Assembly (NCBI RefSeq): GCF_025147485.1
Contig: NZ_CP102263.1
Span: 4,415,501-4,479,500 of the forward strand
Direction: 5' to 3'
DNA length: 64,000 bases
Source: Bacteroides uniformis
GTDB lineage: Bacteria > Bacteroidota > Bacteroidia > Bacteroidales > Bacteroidaceae
Shown: one piece after another, positions 9,087 to 18,122 of the stretch
How the letters are laid out: the number at the start of each line of letters is the position of its first letter
How positions within the stretch are numbered: position 1 is the stretch's first letter
Program-made: the position numbers and the translations under genes
Notes under the pieces: model-generated
Told to the model about the DNA's origin: nothing
Databases searched by the model: none
The model's input: the letters and a program-made list of their open reading frames with translations, nothing else

Positions 9087-10883
9087 TTATTTCTTTCCAG
9101 CTTCCATCTGTTCCTTCAAGGCAGCCAAAGCATCAATGTCACCCAGAGTAGTAGATGCAGCCTGGTTTTGGATAGCAGGAGCAACGTCTTCTCTCTTACC
9201 GGTTGACTTCTTAGTAGCAGCCTTCTTTTCAGCTCTTTCTTCTGCCTTTGCAGCATCTTCGAAGATACGGCTGTGAGAAAGGATGATACGCTTAGCGTCC
9301 TTGTTGAACTCAATTACCTTGAATTCAAGCTTCTCGTCCAACTGAGCTTGTGATCCGTCTTCCTTAACGAGGTGCTTCGGAGTAGCGAAGCCTTCTACAC
9401 CATAAGGCAGAGCAACTACAGCACCCTTATCCAGCATTTCGATGATAGTACCTTCGTGTACAGAACCTACTGTAAATACAGTTTCGAATACATCCCAGGG
9501 ATTTTCTTCGAGTTGCTTGTGGCCAAGGCTCAAGCGACGGTTTTCCTTGTCGATTTCCAGAACTTGTACGTCGATGTCTGCACCAATCTGAGTGAATTCA
9601 GACGGATGTTTAACCTTCTTCGTCCAAGACAGGTCAGAGATGTGAATCAAGCCGTCAACACCTTCTTCGATTTCAACGAATACGCCGAAGTTAGTGAAGT
9701 TGCGAACTTTTGCAGTGTGCTTGCTGCCGATAGGATACTTCTCTTCGATAGTTTCCCAAGGATCAGACTTCAGCTGCTTGATACCCAAAGACATCTTACG
9801 CTCTTCGCGGTCCAAAGTCAGGACTACTGCCTCAACTTCGTCACCTACCTTCATGAAGTCTTGTGCAGAACGCAAGTGCTGTGACCAAGACATTTCAGAT
9901 ACGTGAATCAGACCTTCAACACCCGGAGCGATTTCGATGAATGCACCGTAGTCAGCCATAACTACAACTTTACCCTTCACGTGGTCGCCAACCTTCAGGT
10001 TAGCATCCAGTGCATCCCAAGGATGCGGAGTGAGTTGCTTCAAGCCGAGAGCGATACGCTTCTTCTCATCATCGAAGTCAAGGATAACGACGTTGAGTTT
10101 CTGGTCGAGTTCAACCACTTCTTTCGGATCGCTAACACGGCCCCAAGAAAGGTCTGTAATGTGAATCAAACCATCTACGCCACCCAAGTCGATAAATACA
10201 CCATAGGAAGTGATATTCTTAACGGTACCTTCGAGAACTTGTCCTTTTTCGAGTTTACCGATGATTTCCTTCTTCTGTTGTTCCAGTTCGGCTTCGATAA
10301 GAGCCTTGTGGGAAACAACCACATTCTTGAATTCCTGGTTGATCTTAACAACCTTGAATTCCATAGTTTTGCCAACGAATACATCGTAGTCGCGGATAGG
10401 CTTCACGTCGATTTGAGAACCCGGCAAGAAAGCTTCGATGCCGAATACGTCTACAATCATACCACCCTTTGTGCGGCACTTGATGTAACCCTTGATAATT
10501 TCTTCGTTTTCCAAAGCTGCGTTTACGCGATCCCAAGAACGGGTAGCACGAGCTTTACGGTGAGACAGAACGAGCTGTCCTTTCTTGTCTTCCTGGTTTT
10601 CGATGTATACCTCAACAGTATCACCAACCTTCAGTTCAGGATTGTAACGGAATTCACTCATCGGAATGATACCGTCTGATTTGTAACCGATGTTCACAAC
10701 TACTTCACGCTTGTTCATTGCGATTACGGTTCCATCAACTACCTCGCGGTCGTTAACCTTGTTCAACGTATTGTCATACGCCTTTTCCAGTTCTTCGTGG
10801 CTTGCACTGGCTACTGATTCGCCGTTCTCATAAGCATCCCAGTTGAAGTCTTCAATAGGAGCTACATTCTTTAAATTTTCCAT
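9087..10883 (-). CDS. rpsA: 30S ribosomal protein S1
   Basis: 598 residues with six OB-fold S1 repeats, starting roughly at 43, 128, 212, 297, 384 and 470. Repeats 3-5 carry the classic GVFIDLGGVDGLIH or GAFIEIAPGVEGLIH pattern. The tail is Ala/Lys/Glu-rich and probably disordered. It binds mRNA and helps the 30S subunit load. This matters in Bacteroides, where Shine-Dalgarno sequences are often weak. It is monocistronic, with its own strong promoter and terminator. Confidence 0.97.
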   Translation of the reverse strand: MENLKNVAPIEDFNWDAYENGESVASASHEELEKAYDNTLNKVNDREVVDGTVIAMNKREVVVNIGYKSDGIIPMSEFRYNPELKVGDTVEVYIENQEDKKGQLVLSHRKARATRSWDRVNAALENEEIIKGYIKCRTKGGMIVDVFGIEAFLPGSQIDVKPIRDYDVFVGKTMEFKVVKINQEFKNVVVSHKALIEAELEQQKKEIIGKLEKGQVLEGTVKNITSYGVFIDLGGVDGLIHITDLSWGRVSDPKEVVELDQKLNVVILDFDDEKKRIALGLKQLTPHPWDALDANLKVGDHVKGKVVVMADYGAFIEIAPGVEGLIHVSEMSWSQHLRSAQDFMKVGDEVEAVVLTLDREERKMSLGIKQLKSDPWETIEEKYPIGSKHTAKVRNFTNFGVFVEIEEGVDGLIHISDLSWTKKVKHPSEFTQIGADIDVQVLEIDKENRRLSLGHKQLEENPWDVFETVFTVGSVHEGTIIEMLDKGAVVALPYGVEGFATPKHLVKEDGSQAQLDEKLEFKVIEFNKDAKRIILSHSRIFEDAAKAEERAEKKAATKKSTGKREDVAPAIQNQAASTTLGDIDALAALKEQMEAGKK

Positions 10884-10949
10884 TAATAAATAAATTGTTT
10901 AACTCGTTAATTAAGTGAGACTTTATGTTGACTCATTGTAAATCGGGCG

Positions 10950-10980
10950 CAAAGATAGAAGTATTTTCTTGAACTACAAA
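10950..10980 (-). promoter_or_regulatory. Bacteroides-type promoter of rpsA
   Basis: On the minus strand TTTG, exactly 19 bp, then TATCTTTG. This is a complete -33/-7 pair and leaves a leader of about 60 nt. Confidence 0.88.
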
Positions 10981-11079
10981 ACAAAAAGCATTCAAAACAG
11001 CAGTGGAATAATCAATTAAAGAATAAAAAAAATGTTACCTTTGCATCGTTTCATTTATACATAATCTCAATAATTTATC

Positions 11080-11901
11080 ATGAAAAAGATAATCGCATGC
11101 ATTTCCATCATTTGCTATACATTATTATGTTATAGCCAAAATCAGACAACGGACAACAACTACCGTACGCAAAAGAACATTTCCTATCTTCATCCCGGCG
11201 AAAAAGACAGTTATAAGCTGGAGCGTTGCAAGCTCGACCTCCATTATCCTACTGATAAAAAAGGATTTGCCACCCTTATCTGGTTCCACGGCGGAGGACT
11301 GGAAGCCGGAGAAAAACATTTTCCGAAGGAGTTCCTGGAGCAAGGCTACGCCGTGATAGCCGTAAACTACCGACTCAGCCCGCGTGCCCAAAATCCTGCC
11401 TACACGGAAGATGCCGCAGAGGCCGTTGCTTGGACTTTCGAGAATATAGAAGAATTCGGAGGAGACAAAGACAAAATATACATAGCCGGTCATTCAGCCG
11501 GTGGTTATCTCTGTCTGATGCTCAATCTGGACAAGAGTTACCTGGCAAAGTGGAATATTGATGCCAACAGCCTGGCAGGCGCTTTCCCCATCAGCGGACA
11601 GACCACCACTCATTATACCATCCGCAAAGAACGCGGGCTGCCTTCCGACACTCCGATTATAGATAAATATGCTCCTTCCAATAACGTAAGAAAAGACGCT
11701 TCACCCATGATACTTATCACTGGCGACAAAGAGTTGGAGATGCTGGCACGCTATGAGGAAAACGCCCACCTATATGCCCTCCTCAAAGCATTGGGACAAA
11801 ATACCGTCCTCTACCAGATGGAGGGATTTGACCACGGAACGGTGGCTGCTCCCGCCTGCACCTTGATAAACAGCTACATGAAGAAGGCAGGCAAGAAGTA
11901 A
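11080..11901 (+). CDS. Exported alpha/beta hydrolase (esterase/lipase family)
   Basis: 273 residues with an N-terminal signal peptide ending near CYSQNQ. The oxyanion-hole motif HGGG is at 70-73 and the nucleophile elbow GHSAG has Ser139. The Asp in ITGDKELE (about 216) and His in FDHGT (about 251) complete a plausible triad. This is the HSL/carboxylesterase-like arrangement; the natural ester is unknown. A -7 element TACCTTTG lies at 11036-11043, divergent from rpsA. The stop is 3 bp from the end of the convergent pantothenate kinase gene. Confidence 0.88.
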   Translation: MKKIIACISIICYTLLCYSQNQTTDNNYRTQKNISYLHPGEKDSYKLERCKLDLHYPTDKKGFATLIWFHGGGLEAGEKHFPKEFLEQGYAVIAVNYRLSPRAQNPAYTEDAAEAVAWTFENIEEFGGDKDKIYIAGHSAGGYLCLMLNLDKSYLAKWNIDANSLAGAFPISGQTTTHYTIRKERGLPSDTPIIDKYAPSNNVRKDASPMILITGDKELEMLARYEENAHLYALLKALGQNTVLYQMEGFDHGTVAAPACTLINSYMKKAGKK

Positions 11902-11904
11902 CCA

Positions 11905-12735
11905 CTACCCTTGCCTTTCTTTTATATATGCCAATGCCGCTCCTATTGCTGTTCTATATTCAGCATAGGGCGGTATATGAAAATGTACATGATAGATGGC
12001 TTCCATTTTAGAAAACACCTCCCGGCACTGGGGCAGTTGGGTGAGATTTCCTATCAGAACGAAATCCTTGATAGGACTGTTCAAAGCTGACAGTACAGCA
12101 GCTCCTCCAATGGTTTGAAGTACCGTATAAATTATACCGCAGGCAATATCTTCTTGAGAAGCATTGCTATCTGCTTTCCCGAAAAGAGAGGCGGTAGCAC
12201 TCACTGGCAAGTCAGGCAAAGCAGTGTTGCAAATATCACCTATCTGCAAGTTGACACGAGTTACATCCCCTTTCTCAGCCAACTCGGACACCTGATGAAT
12301 ATCATGAGTTTTCAACAGCAACCTCGATAATCCCTGCAAGGTACCTCCACCAATCCCCAAGCCGCCAATATGCTGCACCTTGTCTCCGTCTATTTTCACA
12401 AAAGAAGTGCCGGTACCCATGCTGACTACAATCAGTTGGTCTATATCCGTTGCATGTCTAGCTCCCAAACCATTGGCAATAAACTCATCCGTTTTGCGAG
12501 TAGGCAGTCCATATAGAGGGCTGTTGACAAATGCGCTTCCCACTCCCGTCAGCATCACCTGCTCCACATCGGCCAGCTGTATACCATTGTCATAAATATA
12601 CTTACCGAATGCTCCGAATAAGGAAGTCACCGGGTCGGTAGCCGTAATAAACATTGGAGACTGTATCTGTTCTCCATTGATTCCAACGATTTTCGTGGTA
12701 CTTCCACCCACATCTATTCCTATTACTATACCCAT
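11905..12735 (-). CDS. coaW: Type II pantothenate kinase
   Basis: 276 residues of the ASKHA fold. GIDVGGSTTKIVG is the first phosphate loop, VVSMGTGTSFVKI the second, and GGLGIGGGTLQGLS a further nucleotide-binding block. It phosphorylates pantothenate, the first step of coenzyme A synthesis. The similarity is to the CoaW/eukaryotic PanK type rather than CoaA or CoaX. A BadF/BadG-like ATPase is the less likely alternative. Confidence 0.88.
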   Translation of the reverse strand: MGIVIGIDVGGSTTKIVGINGEQIQSPMFITATDPVTSLFGAFGKYIYDNGIQLADVEQVMLTGVGSAFVNSPLYGLPTRKTDEFIANGLGARHATDIDQLIVVSMGTGTSFVKIDGDKVQHIGGLGIGGGTLQGLSRLLLKTHDIHQVSELAEKGDVTRVNLQIGDICNTALPDLPVSATASLFGKADSNASQEDIACGIIYTVLQTIGGAAVLSALNSPIKDFVLIGNLTQLPQCREVFSKMEAIYHVHFHIPPYAEYRTAIGAALAYIKERQG

Positions 12736-12790
12736 AGCTCCAAGTAATTTGCAGCAAAGTTACAAAAGAATCAATAATTGACAATTGATT

Positions 12791-12893
12791 AATGTGATAA
12801 TGTGCCAATATGCTAATTGGCTAATTGGCTGCGCTATGTTTATGCTACGCCATCACGTCCTGGTCATTGACACATTGGCACATTAATCACATT
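12791..12893. repeat. Intergenic imperfect palindrome, AATGTGATAATGTG family
   Basis: The left arm AATGTGATAATGTGCCAAT is mirrored at 12874-12893 with one inserted A. Between them lie CTAATTGG repeats and GCGCTATG/CTACGCC. It sits in the 5' region of coaW, downstream of the DUF5686 gene. A related palindrome occurs at 28628-28668. Confidence 0.75.
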
Positions 12894-12902
12894 ACCACAT
12901 TG

Positions 12903-15161
12903 CTATCTGTTAAACAGTTCGAAGGTAAATTTGCAACCTATTTCCTGATACTTCCAGTTTGCAAAGCTGGCAAACAAGCCAAAGTCAAATATATGTGTAC
13001 CAATGCCATACCCTACTTCCAGATAAGGTTTCAAGTGAGGAACCACCAATGCATTCAGATACAGACGTTCATTCAATACATATTGGGTATATTTCATCAG
13101 ATGGCGGAGCAGGAGGAAAGGAGCTTCATAGGTAAGGTGTCCGCGGATATATTTACGGGAAGAGTTATACCAGCGGCCGTCCAGCAACTGGAACACCCCG
13201 CCAATATCATCACTCCAACCCATAGGAAGATTGGAACGCCGCAAATTGGCAAAGTCCACAAAGTACAGTTCCTTCTGATTGATAAACTCTCCCCAACCAA
13301 AACGCCAATAAATATCACGCATCAAGCCCAAAGAAACCTGATGCTGCAAATCAATCTCTACACGCTCGTACGAACCACTGCTCTGCAACACTCCACTGAG
13401 TCCCCGCTCCCAATCTACTGAGATGGAAGGATACTTGGAATGAAGATTTACTTTACGGTCGCCATTCATATAATAGTATTGTCCCGGAGTCCAGGTGAGG
13501 CGGACGCGGGGAGCAAAACTATTATAGGTATGGCGGAACTTGTTCAGGATATTCGGGTCAAAATTCGGAAAGAAGGATGAACCTCCGGAACCGGCACGGG
13601 TGGCCGACTTGGTAGGCGGCATGCTCGGGTAGTTCAGTTCAAACCGGGAGCGGTTCACTTCCGTACGTCTGTGCATGGATACACCCACTTCCAGCGACAG
13701 ACCGTTTACTATTTCCCAGCTATGACGCAGATTCAGATACAAATCCTTGAAATAATCCAAGTGTATCTGGTTGAAGTCAAAAATACTGTCGGGGATGGCT
13801 TTCAGGTCGTCCAGCACATCACTGCTGTAAATCCGGTTACCGTTACCAAACTCCAGATGCAATGCTGCACGCTTACGGGGCCAATAATCAAAATCGGACC
13901 TCACCCTCCAGTAAAACTCTTTTTCCTTAAAATTATAACCTATCCGGGGAACGATGCGCAGCAGGCGATCACCGGTAAAAATACGGTTGTACTTGAACTC
14001 CTGCCGATACGAAATTCCATGCTTGCCGCTATAGCTCAAAAGAAAAGGATTGATTAGTGGTGAACAGCGCACACTCCCCAATTTATCAAGGTCTACCGTA
14101 TAGCGACTGATCAATGCATCTCCAATCTGCCCCCAAAACTCCAAGTTCTTATTCACCGGTTTCTTTTTCCGGGCGAGCGTATCCCGACGCAAGAAGAAAT
14201 CCTGATACAGTGTCTCCTCATGCGGAGTCAAAGGAATGGGACGCAAAGTTTTAAAGTAAGCAGTATCACGTAGATAAGCATTCGTATCAGTACGCAACGT
14301 GTATGAATCGGACAAGTCATATTTACTTTTCTTCACCGACCTCCGTATATCACTGCCAGAAGTTTTCTGAATGATGTTCTTATAATCGAGTACAGCTTCA
14401 TAAGTGCCATCTACCACATTTCCCAAAAAACGAAACGTTGCATCCACATCATACTGCAACGGAAGAAATTCGTCCGAATCGCCCACATTACCCATCTTCA
14501 CCAGATTATTGAACCGCACCATCTCATTACGTCCGGAAAAACGCATCTCGCGTACACTCCACACGTTATCACTCACAATCAGATAACCGCCCACCAGCTG
14601 AAAGCTTTTGCTTTTTGGCATAAAACGGATTTTATACTGAAGGGCATGCCGTTCCCCCATCACCGTATCAATCCGATAGGTATAATATTTTTTGGCATTG
14701 GGTGCTAAAGGAGAGAGTAGTTTGTCATATAATAAGGTAGAAGAATAGATGTTGATGTGAAAATATTCCGGCAGCCGTCCGTCCATTTCCCAAAACTCGG
14801 AAGCAGTACCGACACTTGCCTTTACCTTCTGGTCATAGATGTCGGGAGCAGTAAAATGCAAATCGCTATAAGTTTCCATCATATATTCCCGCACCCCTTT
14901 CTTGGGCCGGAACATGGAAGGGATGTAGCGGAGAATATGATTCTTCTTACGGATATTCACCCAGCCCTTTATGTAAAGCTCAGCCTTGTAACTTTCAATA
15001 ATACGTTCATAAAGGGGGGCAAAGAAGATGACTTTCTCCATGATGGAGTCTGCCGAACTCACATGTTTGTCAACCGGATAAGATACACGCTCCGCCCCTG
15101 CCTTCTGTACAAAAGAAAACAAGAAGCAAATCCAAATCCATATAAACAACAAACGTTTCAA
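12903..15161 (-). CDS. DUF5686 family outer-membrane protein (TTG start)
   Basis: About 752 residues. The frame is open to 15314, but a complete promoter lies at 15189-15219, so the true start must be downstream of it. The best start is TTG at 15161: AAGGAG precedes it by 9 nt and the product then begins MKRLLFIWIW, a clean signal peptide ending QKAGA. A soluble N-terminal domain (LYIKGWVNIRKKNH, MMETYSDLHF) is followed by alternating strands ending in aromatic residues, as in a 16-strand-like barrel. The last residues, FTFELFN, resemble a barrel end. The family is Bacteroidetes-specific and its substrate is unknown. Confidence 0.88.
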   Translation of the reverse strand: MKRLLFIWIWICFLFSFVQKAGAERVSYPVDKHVSSADSIMEKVIFFAPLYERIIESYKAELYIKGWVNIRKKNHILRYIPSMFRPKKGVREYMMETYSDLHFTAPDIYDQKVKASVGTASEFWEMDGRLPEYFHINIYSSTLLYDKLLSPLAPNAKKYYTYRIDTVMGERHALQYKIRFMPKSKSFQLVGGYLIVSDNVWSVREMRFSGRNEMVRFNNLVKMGNVGDSDEFLPLQYDVDATFRFLGNVVDGTYEAVLDYKNIIQKTSGSDIRRSVKKSKYDLSDSYTLRTDTNAYLRDTAYFKTLRPIPLTPHEETLYQDFFLRRDTLARKKKPVNKNLEFWGQIGDALISRYTVDLDKLGSVRCSPLINPFLLSYSGKHGISYRQEFKYNRIFTGDRLLRIVPRIGYNFKEKEFYWRVRSDFDYWPRKRAALHLEFGNGNRIYSSDVLDDLKAIPDSIFDFNQIHLDYFKDLYLNLRHSWEIVNGLSLEVGVSMHRRTEVNRSRFELNYPSMPPTKSATRAGSGGSSFFPNFDPNILNKFRHTYNSFAPRVRLTWTPGQYYYMNGDRKVNLHSKYPSISVDWERGLSGVLQSSGSYERVEIDLQHQVSLGLMRDIYWRFGWGEFINQKELYFVDFANLRRSNLPMGWSDDIGGVFQLLDGRWYNSSRKYIRGHLTYEAPFLLLRHLMKYTQYVLNERLYLNALVVPHLKPYLEVGYGIGTHIFDFGLFASFANWKYQEIGCKFTFELFNR

Positions 15162-15188
15162 CCGCAATTTCTCCTTATAGAATCGGGA

Positions 15189-15219
15189 CAAATATACGGA
15201 AGAATTTGTGTAATGCAAA
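15189..15219 (-). promoter_or_regulatory. Promoter of the DUF5686 gene
   Basis: Minus strand TTTG, 19 bp, TATATTTG. It lies inside the longest possible reading frame and therefore decides the start codon. Confidence 0.85.
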
Positions 15220-15243
15220 AACATGTTCCATAAAGAAGCGGGA

Positions 15244-15377
15244 ATGACACTTGTGACACCCTTTATTATAAAACATATGTTACGCGCGAGAGACAATAAT
15301 ACACAAGCACACATAGTTTGTGCGAGATAAATACGAACCTATATTAATTGTTATAAAAAGGGTGCCACAAGTGTCAT
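15244..15377. repeat. Long-range 21-bp inverted repeat
   Basis: ATGACACTTGTGACACCCTTT at 15244-15264 is the reverse complement, with one mismatch, of 15357-15377. The arms are 92 bp apart. The spacer is AT-rich, with no gene. It lies between the divergent DUF5686 gene and glnN. Confidence 0.8.
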
Positions 15378-15407
15378 GTACAGAATGATTCGTAATTGTG
15401 ACACATG

Positions 15408-15476
15408 AAAATTACTAATCACGACGCACTAAGATTACTAATCGTGATGCGGAAAGATTACTAATCATGGCATGTA
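15408..15476. repeat. Three tandem 23-bp direct repeats upstream of glnN
   Basis: The core ATTACTAATC starts at 15411, 15434 and 15457, exactly 23 bp apart. Each is followed by a variable C/G-A-T-G-rich half. The last core ends about 135 bp before the glnN -7 element. The period is close to two helical turns, so all three cores face nearly the same side of the DNA. It looks like an array of binding sites. Confidence 0.8.
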
Positions 15477-15517
15477 ACAAACGCAAGCTTTTGGTCGTTT
15501 TTCCATAACAAGCAGAC

Positions 15518-15576
15518 TTTTTTAGGGGGTCTATTCTCAAAAAACACTAATATTTTCGAGAATACCCCCTAAAAAA
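15518..15576. promoter_or_regulatory. Large stem with GGGGGT half-sites just upstream of the glnN promoter
   Basis: TTTTTTAGGGGG pairs with CCCCCTAAAAAA (12 bp) and TATTCTC with GAGAATA (7 bp), separated only by a 2-nt bulge. The loop is 19 nt. A further GGGGGT half-site follows at about 15579. It ends 25 bp before the -7 box, where an activator or repressor would bind. It could also be a terminator for DUF5686-side transcription. Confidence 0.65.
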
Positions 15577-15601
15577 GAGGGGGTAGTTCAGAAAAAACAT
15601 G

Positions 15602-15609
15602 TATTTTTG
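15602..15609 (+). promoter_or_regulatory. glnN -7 element
   Basis: TATTTTTG followed by CGCCC. No TTTG stands at -33, suggesting an activator-dependent promoter. The ATG at 15599 overlaps this box and cannot be the start. Confidence 0.65.
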
Positions 15610-15640
15610 CGCCCAACAACCAATAAAAGGAGAGACTTAT

Positions 15641-17830
15641 ATGTCAAAAATGCGATTTTTTGCTTTGCAAGAACTTGCCAATCGGCAACCTCTTGAAGTG
15701 ACCACCCCTTCAAACAAACTGTCCGACTACTACGGCAGCCATGTCTTCGACCGTAAGAAAATGCAGGAATACCTGCCTCGTGAAGCCTACAAAGCCGTGA
15801 CCGACGCCATCGAAAAAGGCACTCCCATCAACCGCGAAATGGCAGACCTGATTGCCAACGGCATGAAAAGTTGGGCAAAGTCCCTCAACGTCACCCACTA
15901 CACGCACTGGTTCCAGCCTCTGACGGACGGAACAGCCGAGAAACATGACGGCTTCATCGAATTCGGAGAAGGAACGGAAGTGATTGAACGTTTTTCCGGC
16001 AAACTGCTCATCCAGCAGGAACCGGATGCATCCTCTTTCCCCAACGGGGGTATCAGAAACACATTCGAAGCACGAGGATATACTGCTTGGGATGTTTCCT
16101 CACCTGCCTTTGTGGTAGATACCACACTTTGCATCCCCACTATCTTCATCTCTTATACCGGCGAAGCGCTCGACTACAAGACTCCATTGCTCAAAGCCTT
16201 GGCAGCCGTAGACAAAGCAGCGACAGACGTATGCCAGTTGTTCGACAAGAATATCACACGCGTTTATACCAATTTAGGCTGGGAACAAGAATATTTCCTC
16301 GTCGACTCGGCACTGTACAATGCCCGCCCGGACCTTTGTCTGACCGGACGTACCCTGATGGGACACTCCTCGGCCAAAGACCAGCAGCTGGAGGACCACT
16401 ATTTCGGCTCCATCCCCCCACGTGTCACAGCTTTTATGAAAGAACTGGAAATCGAATGTCACAAACTGGGTATCCCGGTCAAGACCCGCCATAACGAAGT
16501 AGCTCCCAACCAGTTTGAGCTGGCGCCTATCTTTGAGAATGCCAACCTTGCCAACGACCACAACCAGCTTGTGATGGATCTGATGAAACGCATCGCACGC
16601 AAGCATCACTTCGCCGTACTGCTTCACGAAAAACCCTACAACGGCGTGAACGGCTCCGGCAAGCACAACAACTGGTCGCTTTGCACCGATACGGGTATCA
16701 ATTTGTTTGCACCGGGCAAGAATCCGAAAGGAAACATGCTGTTCCTTACCTTCCTGGTAAACGTACTGATGATGGTATACAAAAACCAGAACTTGCTGCG
16801 CGCCTCCATCATGAGTGCCGGAAACAGCCACCGTCTGGGAGCCAATGAAGCACCTCCCGCCATTCTGTCCATCTTCCTGGGCAAACAGCTGTCTTCCATC
16901 CTCGACGAGATAGCTCGCCAGATAAGCAGCAGCAAGATGACATCGGAAGAAAAGACAACACTGAAATTAGGCATCGGACGTATTCCCGAAATATTACTGG
17001 ATACCACCGACCGTAACCGTACTTCTCCATTCGCCTTTACCGGCAACCGCTTTGAGTTCCGTGCCGCAGGTTCGTCCGCCAACTGTGCCGCCGCCATGAT
17101 TGCCATCAATGCAGCTATGGCAAACCAGTTGAACGAATTCAAAGTCTCCATCGACAAACTGATGGAAGAAGGAGTCGGCAAGGATGAAGCCATCTTCCGC
17201 ATTATGAAAGAGACCATCATCGCCTCCGAGCCTATCCGCTTTGAGGGTGACGGCTACTCCGAACAATGGAAGCAGGAAGCCGCCCGCCGTGGGCTGACCA
17301 ACATCTGCCACGTTCCCGAAGCCCTGATGCACTACATGGATAACCAGTCCCGTTCCGTACTCATCGGCGAACGTATCTTCAACGAAACGGAGCTTGCCTG
17401 CCGCCTGGAAGTAGAACTGGAGAAATACACCATGAAGGTACAGATAGAAAGCCGTGTGCTGGGCGACCTTGCCATCAACCACATCGTACCGACTGCCGTT
17501 ATCTACCAAAACCGTCTGCTGGAAAATCTCCGTGGCCTGCGCGAGACCTTCTCTCCCGAAGAATACGAAGTCCTCAGTGCCGACCGGAAAGAGCTTGTAC
17601 GCGAAATTTCCAAGCGCGTAACAGCCATCAAGGTACAAGTACGCGAAATGACCGAAGCCCGCAAAGTAGCCAACCACATGGATAACTACAAAGACAAGGC
17701 TTTCGCTTACGAAGAAACCGTACGCCCTTATCTGGAAAGTATCCGTGACCACATCGACCACCTTGAGATGGAAATTGATGATGAAATCTGGCCGCTTCCG
17801 AAATATAGGGAGCTGCTGTTTACAAAGTAG
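15641..17830 (+). CDS. glnN: Glutamine synthetase type III
   Basis: 729 residues from the ATG at 15641, preceded by AAAAGGAGAG and downstream of the -7 box. It joins ammonia to glutamate using ATP. The large GSIII form is recognised by its length and blocks such as NQFELAPIFENANLANDHNQ, HEKPYNGVNGSGKHNNW and GNRFEFRAAGSSAN. The C-terminal extension specific to type III is present. It is typical of Bacteroides and pairs functionally with gdhA at 56075. The upstream repeats suggest tight control, presumably by nitrogen status. Confidence 0.97.
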   Translation: MSKMRFFALQELANRQPLEVTTPSNKLSDYYGSHVFDRKKMQEYLPREAYKAVTDAIEKGTPINREMADLIANGMKSWAKSLNVTHYTHWFQPLTDGTAEKHDGFIEFGEGTEVIERFSGKLLIQQEPDASSFPNGGIRNTFEARGYTAWDVSSPAFVVDTTLCIPTIFISYTGEALDYKTPLLKALAAVDKAATDVCQLFDKNITRVYTNLGWEQEYFLVDSALYNARPDLCLTGRTLMGHSSAKDQQLEDHYFGSIPPRVTAFMKELEIECHKLGIPVKTRHNEVAPNQFELAPIFENANLANDHNQLVMDLMKRIARKHHFAVLLHEKPYNGVNGSGKHNNWSLCTDTGINLFAPGKNPKGNMLFLTFLVNVLMMVYKNQNLLRASIMSAGNSHRLGANEAPPAILSIFLGKQLSSILDEIARQISSSKMTSEEKTTLKLGIGRIPEILLDTTDRNRTSPFAFTGNRFEFRAAGSSANCAAAMIAINAAMANQLNEFKVSIDKLMEEGVGKDEAIFRIMKETIIASEPIRFEGDGYSEQWKQEAARRGLTNICHVPEALMHYMDNQSRSVLIGERIFNETELACRLEVELEKYTMKVQIESRVLGDLAINHIVPTAVIYQNRLLENLRGLRETFSPEEYEVLSADRKELVREISKRVTAIKVQVREMTEARKVANHMDNYKDKAFAYEETVRPYLESIRDHIDHLEMEIDDEIWPLPKYRELLFTK

Positions 17831-17842
17831 GCCTCTCCCTAG

Positions 17843-17863
17843 CCCCTCCCCCGTAGGGAGGGG
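17843..17863 (+). terminator. GC-rich hairpin after glnN
   Basis: CCCCTCCC, loop CCGTA, GGGAGGGG, 12 bp after the glnN stop. There is no T-run, so it may act as a transcript-end stabiliser rather than a classical terminator. Confidence 0.6.
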
Positions 17864-17896
17864 GATAGAGATACTACGATAAACAATTAAGTTACT

Positions 17897-18000
17897 ACGA
17901 TTTACGATTTGACGGTTTACGGTTGGAGTTACTCATACAATCATAAACCCACCTGCTAATGAGTAGTTGTTTAACAATACAAACTTCAATCGTAAATCGT
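17897..18000. repeat. Inverted repeat, TTACGATTTGAC family
   Basis: ACGATTTACGATT at 17897-17909 is perfectly mirrored at 17988-18000. The flanks hold more ACGATTT/ATCGTAA words. Related words occur at 19861-19899 and 62601-62633. Confidence 0.7.
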
Positions 18001-18122
18001 CTAATCGTAAATATATAGATTTTCCTTCATCTCCCCCCCTACGACATCTTTTTGTCATATTTGTGCAATATTTAATTTTTTCTTTTTACATTTGTGCTGT
18101 ATAACACAGTTTTGCAGCAGTT

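Noticed and set aside
9903..10679. 258-codon plus-strand open frame opposite rpsA
   Set aside because: Antisense to the repeated S1 domains; the composition reflects the reverse complement of rpsA codons.
15408..15476. Three evenly spaced repeats considered as a CRISPR array
   Set aside because: The conserved core is only about 10 bp within a 23-bp period and spacers are too short; there are no cas genes nearby.
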